A stretch of 9,769 nt of DNA, from NCBI GenBank assembly GCA_964533705.1, contig CAZHMN010000095.1, forward strand, positions 1 to 9,769. Reading direction: 5' to 3'. The translations under genes were made by a program, and so were the position numbers. The notes under the pieces were generated by a model. It did no database searches. It was not told the origin of the DNA and saw only the letters and a program-made list of their open reading frames with translations. Numbering within the stretch: position 1 is the first letter of the stretch; every line of letters starts with the position of its first letter. Below are positions 1 through 7,316 of this stretch, piece by piece. This stretch comes from CAZHMN01 sp964533705. GTDB lineage: Bacteria > Electryoneota > B3-LCP.

Positions 1-2
1 TC

Positions 3-1106
3 GCCCTGCGGGAGCGAATCAAGGAATTGACCTGCCTTTACGGCATAGCAAGATTAGTCGAACGCCCTGACATATCCTTGGATGAGATCATGCAGGGCAT
101 CGTGGAGCTGATCCCCCCAGCCTGGTTATATCCAAGAATCACATCGGGACGGATTACCCTTGACGATCGCATCTATACAACAAGCCGCTTCCGTGATGGC
201 CCCCAGAAGCTCTCCGCTCCGATTATTGCCAAGGGGCAAAACCGGGGAACGGTGGAAGTTATCTATGCTCAGGAAATGCGGGAATTGGATGAAGGACCTT
301 TTCTGAAGGAGGAACGCAGCCTGATCAATGCCATCGCACGCGAAGTGGCCCACATCATCGAGCATAAACAAGCTGAAGAAGAAAAAGAAAAACTCCAGGA
401 TCAACTGCGTCACGCAGACCGGTTGGCTACCCTGGGGCAACTGGCTGCCGGCGTCGCCCACGAGCTCAATGAACCCTTGGGTAACATTCTCGGATTCGCC
501 CAGTTGGCTCAAAAATCCACTGATCTATCCGAACAGGTGGCGGGTGACTTGCAGAAGATTATCAATGCCTCGCTGCATGCCAGAGAGATTATCAGAAAAC
601 TTATGGTCTTCGCCCGACAGGCTCCATCAAAAAAGACATATGTGAATTTGAACAAGGTTGTTGAAGAGGGCCTTTACTTTTTCGAAGCAAGGTGCGCCAA
701 GGCGGGCATTGAACTGAATCGGATGTTGACTCCGGACCTGCCTGAAATCAGCGCCGATGCGGCGCTCTTAAATCAGGTATTGGTGAATCTGGTGGTCAAC
801 TCAATCCAGGCCATGCCGTCCGGCGGCAAATTGATCGTCCAAACGATGGCCAGTGACACGTCCGTCTCGCTCATCGTAGAGGACACGGGCACAGGTATGA
901 GTCCGGAAGTTATGCAGCAGATATTCCTCCCATTTTTTACCACAAAAGATGTGGACGAGGGAACCGGATTGGGATTGGCGGTTGTACACGGAATTGTGAC
1001 CTCGCATCGGGGGACAATAGACGTCAAAAGCGAGATCGGCAGTGGCACGCGGTTCGAGATTCAATTTCCCCTGCCCACACCGCAAAACGGGGAGGAGATG
1101 AAATAA
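3..1106 (+). CDS. Sensor histidine kinase with GAF-like input domain, 5'-truncated by the window edge
   Basis: This is the kinase half of a two-component pair. It should autophosphorylate on histidine and pass the phosphate to the regulator encoded one base downstream. The reading frame is open to the window edge. The TTG at 27 is probably not the start, because the eight codons before it (ALRERIKE) continue a helical linker typical of these kinases. Numbering from base 3, residues about 10-115 look like a GAF-type sensor domain, followed by a Glu/Lys-rich coiled coil at about 118-140. The HisKA H-box (GVAHELNEP) has His153. The HATPase part shows the N-box (NLVVNSIQAM, Asn266), the G1 box DTGTG (294-298), the F-box FLPFFTTK and the G2 box GTGLGL. 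No membrane segment is visible in the part present, so the visible portion is cytoplasmic. The signal is unknown. The family call is secure; the true N-terminus is outside the window. Confidence 0.95.
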   Translation, partial: ALRERIKELTCLYGIARLVERPDISLDEIMQGIVELIPPAWLYPRITSGRITLDDRIYTTSRFRDGPQKLSAPIIAKGQNRGTVEVIYAQEMRELDEGPFLKEERSLINAIAREVAHIIEHKQAEEEKEKLQDQLRHADRLATLGQLAAGVAHELNEPLGNILGFAQLAQKSTDLSEQVAGDLQKIINASLHAREIIRKLMVFARQAPSKKTYVNLNKVVEEGLYFFEARCAKAGIELNRMLTPDLPEISADAALLNQVLVNLVVNSIQAMPSGGKLIVQTMASDTSVSLIVEDTGTGMSPEVMQQIFLPFFTTKDVDEGTGLGLAVVHGIVTSHRGTIDVKSEIGSGTRFEIQFPLPTPQNGEEMK

Positions 1107-1107
1107 T

Positions 1108-2457
1108 ATGGTCGCACGAAACAGAAAAGAGAGCATTTTGGTGGTAGATGATCAGCCGGCGACGCTGGAGGTGTTGCAGCGGAATCTATCCTCTCAGGGT
1201 TATCAGGTTTACACCGCGCCGGGGGCGATTGAAGCCATTGAAGTTCTCAAATCGACAACGATTGATCTGGTTATCACGGATTTGAAAATGCCGAAGATCA
1301 GCGGCTTGGATCTGATTCGGCACGTGCGGGACAACTTCAAGGACACCGAAATTATGATGATTACCGGATACGCTTCGGTAAACGGCGCGGTTGAAGCCAT
1401 AAAAACGGGAGCTGAAGAGTATCTGGCGAAACCCTTCACGGATGAAGAGCTCTTCTCCGCAGTGCGGCAATCTCTGGATAAACTGAAGTTGCACAGAGCG
1501 CAGAAGCGAGAACCTCTGGAGGAAACGGCCCAACCCCACGGCCTCATCGGTAACTCCGAACCGATGCTCCGCGTCTACGACGCCATTTCCAAGGCTGCAC
1601 AAAGTTCCGCCACCGTGTTAATCACGGGCGAAAGCGGCACGGGCAAAGAGTTGGTCGCCCGGGCAATCCATTACAACAGCCCTCGAGCTTCCGCTCCTTT
1701 CGTCCCCATCAATTGTGGAGGCATCCCGGAATCACTGCTTGAAAGCGAGCTTTTCGGTTACGTCAAAGGGGCTTTCACCGGCGCCAACGAATCGCGCGCT
1801 GGTTTCTTCCAGACCGCCGATGGAGGCAGCATTTTCCTGGATGAAATCAGCGAAACAAGTATAGCTATGCAGGTTAAATTACTGCGAGTGCTGCAGGATA
1901 AGCAAGTCTGCATGGTGGGGGCCAACCGCATGCGCAGAGTTGACGTCAGAATCATGGCTGCGACCAACAAAGACCTGATTTCATTGGTGAAGAAGGGGTC
2001 GTTTCGCGATGACCTCTTCTTTCGGTTAAACGTCATCACGATAGCGGCTCCACCCCTGCGCGATAGGGGTGATGACATCCTGCTATTGATCCGTTATTTT
2101 ACCGAGAAATTTTCCAGTGAAGTAGGTAAAAAACCCCTGCGTTTCTCAGATAAGGCCTTAGATGCACTGAGAAGCTACAACTGGCCGGGCAACGTGCGGG
2201 AACTCGAAAATGTCATACAGCGTCTGGTGGTCATGGCGGACGGCGAGTCGGTTGACGTCCCCGATCTGCCGTCTCTGATGCGTTTTTCCGCTCTGCGAGG
2301 AACAGGATTCAATCGCACCCTGGCCGAGGTGGAAGCTGAATATATCGGCAATGTCTTATCAAGCGTGGGTGGAAATAAGACTCGTGCGGCGGAAATTTTG
2401 GGCATTGACCGAAAAACCCTCCGTGAAAAACTGAAGAGCGTCGGAGGCACAAATTGA
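1108..2457 (+). CDS. NtrC-family sigma-54-dependent response regulator (receiver - AAA+ - Fis-type HTH)
   Basis: This 449-residue protein is a phosphorylation-controlled activator of sigma-54 RNA polymerase. The receiver domain (about 8-122) has the acidic pair Asp14/Asp15, phospho-acceptor Asp58 (in VITDLKMPK), Thr86 and Lys108. The AAA+ domain (about 145-385) has Walker A GESGTGKE (174-181), the sigma-54-contacting loop GAFTGA (221-226), Walker B in GGSIFLDE (239-246), the arginine-finger region FRDDLFFRLNV and the sensor motif WPGNVREL (359-366). The C-terminus (about 424-443) is a Fis-type helix-turn-helix (KTRAAEILGIDRKTLREKL). All residues needed for activity are present and the length is normal for the class. 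The ATG at 1108 follows a strong GGAGGAG (1091-1097) ten bases upstream, and only one base separates it from the kinase stop, so the two genes are co-transcribed. A sigma-54 promoter 285 bases downstream is its obvious target. I give no gene symbol because many paralogues share this layout. Confidence 0.97.
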   Translation: MVARNRKESILVVDDQPATLEVLQRNLSSQGYQVYTAPGAIEAIEVLKSTTIDLVITDLKMPKISGLDLIRHVRDNFKDTEIMMITGYASVNGAVEAIKTGAEEYLAKPFTDEELFSAVRQSLDKLKLHRAQKREPLEETAQPHGLIGNSEPMLRVYDAISKAAQSSATVLITGESGTGKELVARAIHYNSPRASAPFVPINCGGIPESLLESELFGYVKGAFTGANESRAGFFQTADGGSIFLDEISETSIAMQVKLLRVLQDKQVCMVGANRMRRVDVRIMAATNKDLISLVKKGSFRDDLFFRLNVITIAAPPLRDRGDDILLLIRYFTEKFSSEVGKKPLRFSDKALDALRSYNWPGNVRELENVIQRLVVMADGESVDVPDLPSLMRFSALRGTGFNRTLAEVEAEYIGNVLSSVGGNKTRAAEILGIDRKTLREKLKSVGGTN

Positions 2458-2539
2458 CCTTCGTTCGGCAATCAACGGATTATAACTTGACAGGAATCCC
2501 TAGAAAGCTTTAACTGTAGATCTTTAACACCCTCCTCAA

Positions 2540-2572
2540 CACCGGGGAATTATTCCCCACCGGTGCATTTTT
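2540..2572 (+). terminator. Bulged GC-rich hairpin followed by a T run; likely terminator of the kinase-regulator operon
   Basis: CACCGG (2540-2545) pairs with CCGGTG (2560-2565). Inside these arms GGAA pairs with TTCC around a TTA loop, leaving a CCA bulge on the 3' side. ATTTTT follows at 2567-2572. The hairpin starts 82 bases after the regulator stop, a plausible place for intrinsic termination. The stem is imperfect and the T run is short. The same bases contain a perfect 15-base DNA dyad (GGGGAAT-T-ATTCCCC, 2544-2558), so this could instead be, or also be, a binding site for the upstream regulator. Confidence 0.45.
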
Positions 2573-2640
2573 CCCCAATTTCGCCCCGACGAAAAATCTT
2601 CGATGCGATTTTATCCCACTCCGCATATACGATACCACTT

Positions 2641-2675
2641 TACTTGTATGTAACAGTAAAATATAGACATAAGTA
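2641..2675. promoter_or_regulatory. AT-rich imperfect inverted repeat, candidate upstream activator site
   Basis: TACTTGTATGT (2641-2651) is matched on the opposite strand by ACATAAGTA (2667-2675), apart from a two-base insertion. The centre is about 110 bases upstream of the predicted sigma-54 transcription start, inside the range where NtrC-type activators usually bind. The surroundings (about 2635-2690) are strongly AT-rich and could bend easily. No good IHF consensus was seen between here and the promoter. AT-rich DNA gives such repeats by chance, so this is a weak candidate. Confidence 0.3.
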
Positions 2676-2742
2676 TATTTTAGGGCTTTATTGTCTCCGC
2701 TGAATACCCTCCTCCGAAATCCTTTATGACAACATTTTAGAT

Positions 2743-2757
2743 TGGCACACCCCTTGC
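2743..2757 (+). promoter_or_regulatory. Sigma-54 (RpoN) promoter, -24/-12 type
   Basis: TGGCAC (2743-2748), five bases, then TTGC (2754-2757) matches the sigma-54 consensus TGGCAC-N5-TTGC in every fixed position. The preceding T and following T also fit. The -24 GG and -12 GC are correctly spaced. Transcription should start near 2769, giving a leader of about 70 bases before the ATG at 2841. The site lies in the only large intergenic gap, directly downstream of a sigma-54 activator gene and in the same orientation as the redox genes. These facts together make chance unlikely. It should drive the five-gene operon from 2841 to 9658. Confidence 0.9.
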
Positions 2758-2827
2758 TTATTACCTCTGCGATCAGGCAAAAAGGTGAAAACTTCGGTTT
2801 GAAGAAGGGGCATGGTAATCAGGCTAT

Positions 2828-2833
2828 GGAGGA
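2828..2833 (+). promoter_or_regulatory. Ribosome binding site that sets the start of the small Cys-rich gene
   Basis: GGAGGA at 2828-2833 sits seven bases before the ATG at 2841, which is ideal spacing. In-frame ATGs at 2826 and 2835 lie next to or inside this site and are too close to use it. The longer frame from TTG 2742 begins inside the sigma-54 promoter, upstream of the predicted transcription start, so it cannot be the start of this transcript. Confidence 0.8.
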
Positions 2834-2840
2834 AATGGCC

Positions 2841-3185
2841 ATGTATAGTATATCAGTAGCGAGAAAAGTGGAGACAACTCCAAAGGAAAGCTCCACGCAA
2901 TACACCGGGTTGTGCGCTACCTGCATTCACGCTTCAACTTGCGCGTACAACAGGAACTGGAAAGAGCCGAGGTATTTCTGCGAAGAGTTCGAAGCCAATC
3001 CGGCTCCCAGTTTGGATGCCATGTTAGGCACAACGGTCAAGGCTCCCGCTGAACCATCCAAGGATACTTCCCAACACGAGGATAGCGTGAAGTATGAAGG
3101 GCTATGCGTTAATTGTGCTCACCGGGAGAGCTGCACTTTCCCGAAACCGGAAGGTGGAGTCTGGCATTGTGAAGAATACTCCTAA
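2841..3185 (+). CDS. Small protein with two copies of a four-cysteine motif (metal or Fe-S binding, function unknown)
   Basis: This is the first gene of the sigma-54 operon, 114 residues from the ATG at 2841. I cannot assign it to a named family. It contains two related units: GLCATCIH..C..C (Cys25, 28, 34, 47) and GLCVNCAH..C..C (Cys89, 92, 98, 110). The pattern is GLC-x2-C-x-H-x3-C, then 11-12 residues, then CEE followed by an aromatic residue. All eight cysteines of the protein belong to these motifs, and each unit also keeps a His two residues after the second Cys. The units are separated by a Pro/Ala/Thr/Ser-rich linker (about 52-80) that is probably flexible. There is no signal peptide or membrane segment, so it should be cytoplasmic. 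The arrangement suggests two small rubredoxin- or zinc-ribbon-like metal sites. Since it leads an electron-transfer operon, it could be a small redox carrier, an assembly factor or a sensor; this is inference. The next gene starts after 48 bases. Confidence 0.85.
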   Translation: MYSISVARKVETTPKESSTQYTGLCATCIHASTCAYNRNWKEPRYFCEEFEANPAPSLDAMLGTTVKAPAEPSKDTSQHEDSVKYEGLCVNCAHRESCTFPKPEGGVWHCEEYS

Positions 3186-3233
3186 AAAACGATAACATCG
3201 TAAATCGGAAGAAATCAAATCGGATAGATTTCG

Positions 3234-4082
3234 ATGAATCCAGAAGTCGTTCAAAACATCCTGAAAAAGCACAGCGAGAATCGAGACGGCTTAATTTCGA
3301 TTTTAGAAGACATTCAAACCCGTTTCGGCTATTTACCGGCCGATGCGCTGAAGATCGTGGCGGATGAAACGGGCAAATCACTCGTGGACATTTACGGCGT
3401 GGCGACGTTCTATAAATCCTTCAGCCTGAAACCGAGAGGGAAGCATTTGATTTCGGTCTGCTTGGGAACGGCTTGCCACGTTCGTGGTGCGCCTAGCATT
3501 GCTGAGGAATTCGAGAAGCAATTGCACGTTAAAGCAGGCGAGACGACGGCGGATCGCGAATTCACGCTGGAGACCGTCAATTGCTTGGGAGCTTGCGCTT
3601 TGGGACCGGTGGTCGTGGTGGACGGGCATTATTTCTCGAAGGTGAAGAGACCCCGCGTCAGAGAGATCATCGCAACCAGCCGAGCGGGTTTTGACAAGGT
3701 GGAAGTGGCATCTGATCAGCGCGTTTTTCCAATTGAAGTCAGTTGCCCGCGTTGCAATCACAGCTTGATGGATTCCAAGCATCTCGTGGATGGTCACCCC
3801 TCCATTCGGGTAACGGCCTCCTTTGAACGCATGCACGGAAGGCTGAGCTTATCCTGTCTTTACGGCAGCTACACTGTTTCTTCCGAGTATGTGATCCCGT
3901 CCGGCAGCGTCCTAAACTTTTTTTGCCCCCATTGTCATGCAGAGTTAAGCGGTGGATCGGATTGCGCTGAATGTGGAGCACCCATGGTGCCGATGATCGT
4001 GCGAGGCGGCGGCATGGTGCAAATCTGTTCACGCCACGGGTGCAAGAATCACATGTTGGATCTGAGCGGAATTAACTTCTAA
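3234..4082 (+). CDS. NuoE/HydC-like [2Fe-2S] subunit with zinc-ribbon-like C-terminal extension
   Basis: This is a NADH-dehydrogenase 24 kDa-family subunit, the partner of the NuoF-like protein encoded next. Residues 1-155 are a standard NuoE: a helical N-terminus (ILEDIQTRFGYLP, GVATFYKSF) and a thioredoxin-like fold with [2Fe-2S] ligands Cys76-x4-Cys81 and Cys117-x3-Cys121 (VNCLGACALGP). A typical NuoE of this soluble type ends near 160 residues, but this one has 282. The extra part carries Cys171-x2-Cys174, Cys208, a classic ribbon Cys231-x2-Cys234-x9-Cys244-x2-Cys247, and Cys265/His268/Cys270/His273. These are probably structural zinc sites, though Fe-S is possible. The ATG at 3234 is the natural start for the NuoE fold, but its Shine-Dalgarno is weak (GGAT at 3222-3225). 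In HydABC and Stn complexes the NuoE-like subunit supports the FMN subunit. The family call is secure; the role of the extension is unknown. Confidence 0.93.
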   Translation: MNPEVVQNILKKHSENRDGLISILEDIQTRFGYLPADALKIVADETGKSLVDIYGVATFYKSFSLKPRGKHLISVCLGTACHVRGAPSIAEEFEKQLHVKAGETTADREFTLETVNCLGACALGPVVVVDGHYFSKVKRPRVREIIATSRAGFDKVEVASDQRVFPIEVSCPRCNHSLMDSKHLVDGHPSIRVTASFERMHGRLSLSCLYGSYTVSSEYVIPSGSVLNFFCPHCHAELSGGSDCAECGAPMVPMIVRGGGMVQICSRHGCKNHMLDLSGINF

Positions 4083-4130
4083 GACAAACCAGCTGCTAAC
4101 CACTAAGCCGACAAGGAATCAGATAGACAG

Positions 4131-7100
4131 ATGGAAAAACTGCAATCGCTCGAGGGTCTCAAATTACTACAGGAACGCCTGATCGCAGACCTGGATCGAA
4201 GCACACCCATACTGGTCATTACAGCGGGCACCTGCGGCCAGGCCAGCGGCGCCAATGATATAATCCGGGTTACCAAACGCGAAATCCTGTCCAGAGGCAT
4301 GACCGAAAAAATAAAATTGCGCATTACCGGCTGTTTCGGTTTCTGCGAGGCGGAACCTTCCATTCTGGTTGAACCTTATGGGACTTTTTACCCCAAAATC
4401 GGTACGGATGCGGTTCCGGGGATCATTGATGCCGTGGTCAACAAGGAAGTTATTAAGGAGCTGCTATACAAGGATCCCGTGACGGGCGATCCCCTGGAGA
4501 AAATGGATGACATTCCTTTTTTCAGCAAGCAAGTGCGCACCATTCTAAGCCGCAACCAAAAAGTTGATCCCATCCGCATTTATAATTATCTCGAGAAGGG
4601 CGGTTATTCCTCATTACTAAAGGTACTGAAGAAAGGCCAATCGAAATGGGTCCTCGAAGAGGTCAAAGCCTCGGGACTGCGCGGACGCGGCGGCGCCGGT
4701 TTTCCCACGGGTCTCAAATGGGAACTTTTAGCCAACCAGACGAATGGCGCCGGTAAGTACCTGGTCTGCAACGCTGACGAAGGCGATCCAGGTGCCTACA
4801 TGGATCGCAGCGTTCTGGAGGGCAATCCGCATAGCATCATCGAAGGAATGATCATTGGCGCCTTCGCAACCGGAGCTACGGAGGGCGTCATTTACGTCCG
4901 TAATGAATACCCTCTGGCCATTAAACATCTGGTGATCGCTTTGCGGCAAGCATACGGGCTGGGGCTACTGGGTGAAAACCTTCTGGGCACCGGCTTTTCT
5001 TTTGATCTCAGGCTGGTGCGCGGCGCGGGAGCTTTCGTCTGCGGTGAGGAAACGGCCTTGATGAGATCCATTGAAGGGAAGATGGGCGAACCCCGGCAGC
5101 GTCCACCATTTCCTATTGAAAAGGGCATATATGGAAGGCCCACGGCGATCAACAATGTTGAAACTTGGGCGAACATCCCTATCATTTTTGAGATGGGAGC
5201 CAAGAAATTCGCTCGGATCGGGACGACCAATAATTCGGGAACAAAGATTTTCAGCTTAGTAGGAAAAATCAAAAACACCGGCTTAGTCGAAGTCCCTCTG
5301 GGCATGAAGATTAAGGAAGTGGTATACGACATCGGCGGCGGTCCAGTGGGTGACGCCAAGATCAAGGCTGTGCAGACTGGTGGTCCATCCGGTGGTTGTA
5401 TTCCGGCCTCCATGTTCGATCTTCCCATAGACTATGATAGTCTCACCAAGGTGGGATCGATCATGGGTTCGGGGGGCATGATCGTCATGGATGAGACCAC
5501 CTGCATGGTGGACATCGCCAAATATTACATGAAATTCCTCATGGGAGAGTCCTGTGGAAAATGTTATCCCTGCCGTAAAGGCACACAGCGGATGTATGAG
5601 ATACTGGATGACATCTCACGGGGCAAGGGAACCTTGGAGCAATTGGATCTTCTGGAAGAATTAGCCTGTGTTGTAAAGGATGCGACGATGTGCGGTCTGG
5701 GTCAGACTGCATCGAATCCCGTGCTCTCAACTCTACGATACTTCCGGCAAGAATATATCGAGCACATTGAAAACAAACGTTGCCCGGCCGGCGTTTGCCG
5801 CGATCTGGTCGGGGCACCATGTCAGGCAGCCTGTCCAGTGGGCACCGAAGCCTGGCGTTATGTGGCTCATATTGCTCGCGGCGAATACGAACAGGCTTAC
5901 ATTGCCATCCGTGAAGCCAATCCGTTCCCCTCCATCTGCGCCAGGGTTTGCGATCACCGATGCGAGGAGAGATGTAAGTTGGGTCAGACTGGTACCCGCC
6001 CTGTAGCCATCCGTGCTCTGAAACGCTTTATTACTGATAATATCGATCCCTCAGTCTATCAACCGAAGAGATCCGCCGTCAAGCGAACGGATCAAGTGGC
6101 AATTATCGGTTCGGGACCCGCTGGACTGACAGCCGCGCACTATCTGTCGCTGATGGGATATCAAGTAACGGTATTCGAGGCGGAGGCAAAACCCGGGGGG
6201 ATGATGTTCAGCTGTATCCCGGCCTACCGTATGCCGCGTGATGTGTTAAGTAAAGAGATTGACGCTGTCCTCGATGAAAATGTTACCTTGAAGTGCAATA
6301 TGGTACTGGGTAGAGATATCACCATTGAAGACCTGTTGGCTGAGGGATTTAAAGCTATATTCGTCGCAATAGGCGCTCAGAAAGGCCGACGTCTCCGCCT
6401 CGAGGGTGAGAATAGCGAAGGAGTTTTCCCTTCAATTGAATTTCTGAAAGCTTATAATATAGAGGGAAAACAACTGGCAAAAGGGCGCGTGGGTGTGGTC
6501 GGTGGTGGCAACTCCGCATTTGACGCGGCCAGGACGGCTTTGCGGCAGGAAGGTGTAACCAGTGTAACCCTCCTCTATCGGCGCACACGTCGGGAAATGC
6601 CCGCTTTCGAAGAAGAGATCGAAGCAGCCATCGAGGAGGGAATCAAAGTTGAAACCCTGGTCACCCCGACAAAGATTCTAAGGCGAGACGGTCGGTTGCT
6701 GGGAATCGAGTGTATCCGCAATAGTCTGGGTGAGGTGGATAACAGCGGTCGCCGCAAACCGATACCCATACCTGGCAGCGAATTCACGCTGGATCTCGAT
6801 ACGTTAATCGTGGCAATCAGCGAACAACCCGACGTAGATTCCATTTCACCCAAAGGCGAACCAGAGTTGAAACTCTCGGAAGACGGAACGCTCGACGTTG
6901 ACAAAAACACCTTGTGCTGTAGCCGTCCCGGTGTATTCGCCGGCGGAGACGTCGTGACCGGACCGAATACCGTAATAGATGCTATTGCTGCAGGAAAAAA
7001 ATCAGCGATTATGATTGATCGCTACATTCGCGGTGAGAACCTCAAGCAACCGATGAAACCCAAATCGCCGGACATTTACATTGAACCCTGCATGCTTAGC

Positions 7101-7316
7101 GATGAGGAATTGGATCAATTACGGCGTGCCGAACCGCCTCGAATCTCGGCGGACCAGCGCAAGCGCAGTTTTGCTGAAGTAGAGATGACGCTGTGTGAAG
7201 AAGATGCCAAACGAGAGGCAATGCGATGTTTACGCTGCGACCTTGAATTCACAAAACCCAAAATGGAACAAGGAGAAACCATCGGATCCTTGGCAGGCGA
7301 GGAAAGATCAGCATGA
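4131..7316 (+). CDS. NuoF/HydB-like NADH-FMN subunit fused to a GltD/NfnB-like FAD-NADPH oxidoreductase
   Basis: This 1061-residue flavoprotein has two halves. Residues 1-110 are a thioredoxin-like [2Fe-2S] domain with Cys35, Cys68 and Cys72; one ligand of the usual four is not obvious. Residues 140-545 are NuoF: FMN/NADH motifs GLRGRGGAGFPTG (182-194), CNADEGDPGAYMDR (213-226) and GAGAFVCGEETAL (298-310), an SLBB-like part, then the [4Fe-4S] ligands Cys475, 478, 481 and 521. Residues 560-635 are the GltD Fe-S domain (Cys564, 568, 603, 607, 611, 615). After it come the FAD motif GSGPAG (660-665), the nucleotide motif GGGNSA (791-796), an NADPH-type YRRTRREMPA (816-825) and the second FAD motif GVFAGGD (934-940). 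A tail carries Cys1033 and Cys1036. One chain therefore offers an NADH site and an NADPH site. AAGGAA (4113-4118) precedes the ATG. The stop overlaps the next gene by four bases. No frameshift marks the junction, so the fusion looks genuine. Flavin-based bifurcation as in HydB is possible but not shown. Confidence 0.95.
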   Translation: MEKLQSLEGLKLLQERLIADLDRSTPILVITAGTCGQASGANDIIRVTKREILSRGMTEKIKLRITGCFGFCEAEPSILVEPYGTFYPKIGTDAVPGIIDAVVNKEVIKELLYKDPVTGDPLEKMDDIPFFSKQVRTILSRNQKVDPIRIYNYLEKGGYSSLLKVLKKGQSKWVLEEVKASGLRGRGGAGFPTGLKWELLANQTNGAGKYLVCNADEGDPGAYMDRSVLEGNPHSIIEGMIIGAFATGATEGVIYVRNEYPLAIKHLVIALRQAYGLGLLGENLLGTGFSFDLRLVRGAGAFVCGEETALMRSIEGKMGEPRQRPPFPIEKGIYGRPTAINNVETWANIPIIFEMGAKKFARIGTTNNSGTKIFSLVGKIKNTGLVEVPLGMKIKEVVYDIGGGPVGDAKIKAVQTGGPSGGCIPASMFDLPIDYDSLTKVGSIMGSGGMIVMDETTCMVDIAKYYMKFLMGESCGKCYPCRKGTQRMYEILDDISRGKGTLEQLDLLEELACVVKDATMCGLGQTASNPVLSTLRYFRQEYIEHIENKRCPAGVCRDLVGAPCQAACPVGTEAWRYVAHIARGEYEQAYIAIREANPFPSICARVCDHRCEERCKLGQTGTRPVAIRALKRFITDNIDPSVYQPKRSAVKRTDQVAIIGSGPAGLTAAHYLSLMGYQVTVFEAEAKPGGMMFSCIPAYRMPRDVLSKEIDAVLDENVTLKCNMVLGRDITIEDLLAEGFKAIFVAIGAQKGRRLRLEGENSEGVFPSIEFLKAYNIEGKQLAKGRVGVVGGGNSAFDAARTALRQEGVTSVTLLYRRTRREMPAFEEEIEAAIEEGIKVETLVTPTKILRRDGRLLGIECIRNSLGEVDNSGRRKPIPIPGSEFTLDLDTLIVAISEQPDVDSISPKGEPELKLSEDGTLDVDKNTLCCSRPGVFAGGDVVTGPNTVIDAIAAGKKSAIMIDRYIRGENLKQPMKPKSPDIYIEPCMLSDEELDQLRRAEPPRISADQRKRSFAEVEMTLCEEDAKREAMRCLRCDLEFTKPKMEQGETIGSLAGEERSA

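Noticed and set aside
27..29. TTG at 27 as the start of the histidine kinase
   Set aside because: The frame is open to the window edge, the preceding codons continue a kinase-like linker, and no ribosome site is present.
2470..2482. AATCAACGGATTA matches the IHF consensus
   Set aside because: It is nearly 300 bases from the sigma-54 start and not between an activator site and the promoter; single matches to this loose consensus are frequent.
2487..2515. TTGACA with a possible -10 (TTAACT) after the regulator gene
   Set aside because: The -10 matches only three of six bases and the downstream dyad looks like a terminator, so a sigma-70 promoter is not supported.
2789..2800. Short C(UUCG)G hairpin (AAAC-TTCG-GTTT) in the operon leader
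   Set aside because: The stem is only four base pairs, three of them A-T. It does not reach the ribosome site, so a riboswitch or attenuator cannot be claimed.
2742..2840. Longer reading frame of the small Cys-rich gene starting at TTG 2742
   Set aside because: The TTG is part of the sigma-54 promoter and lies upstream of the predicted transcription start; the ATG at 2841 has an ideal ribosome site.
2812..2859. Possible 15-codon upstream reading frame (ATG 2812, stop 2857-2859) overlapping the start of the small Cys-rich gene
   Set aside because: Its purine-rich upstream sequence is too close to the ATG, and the peptide has no recognisable leader features.
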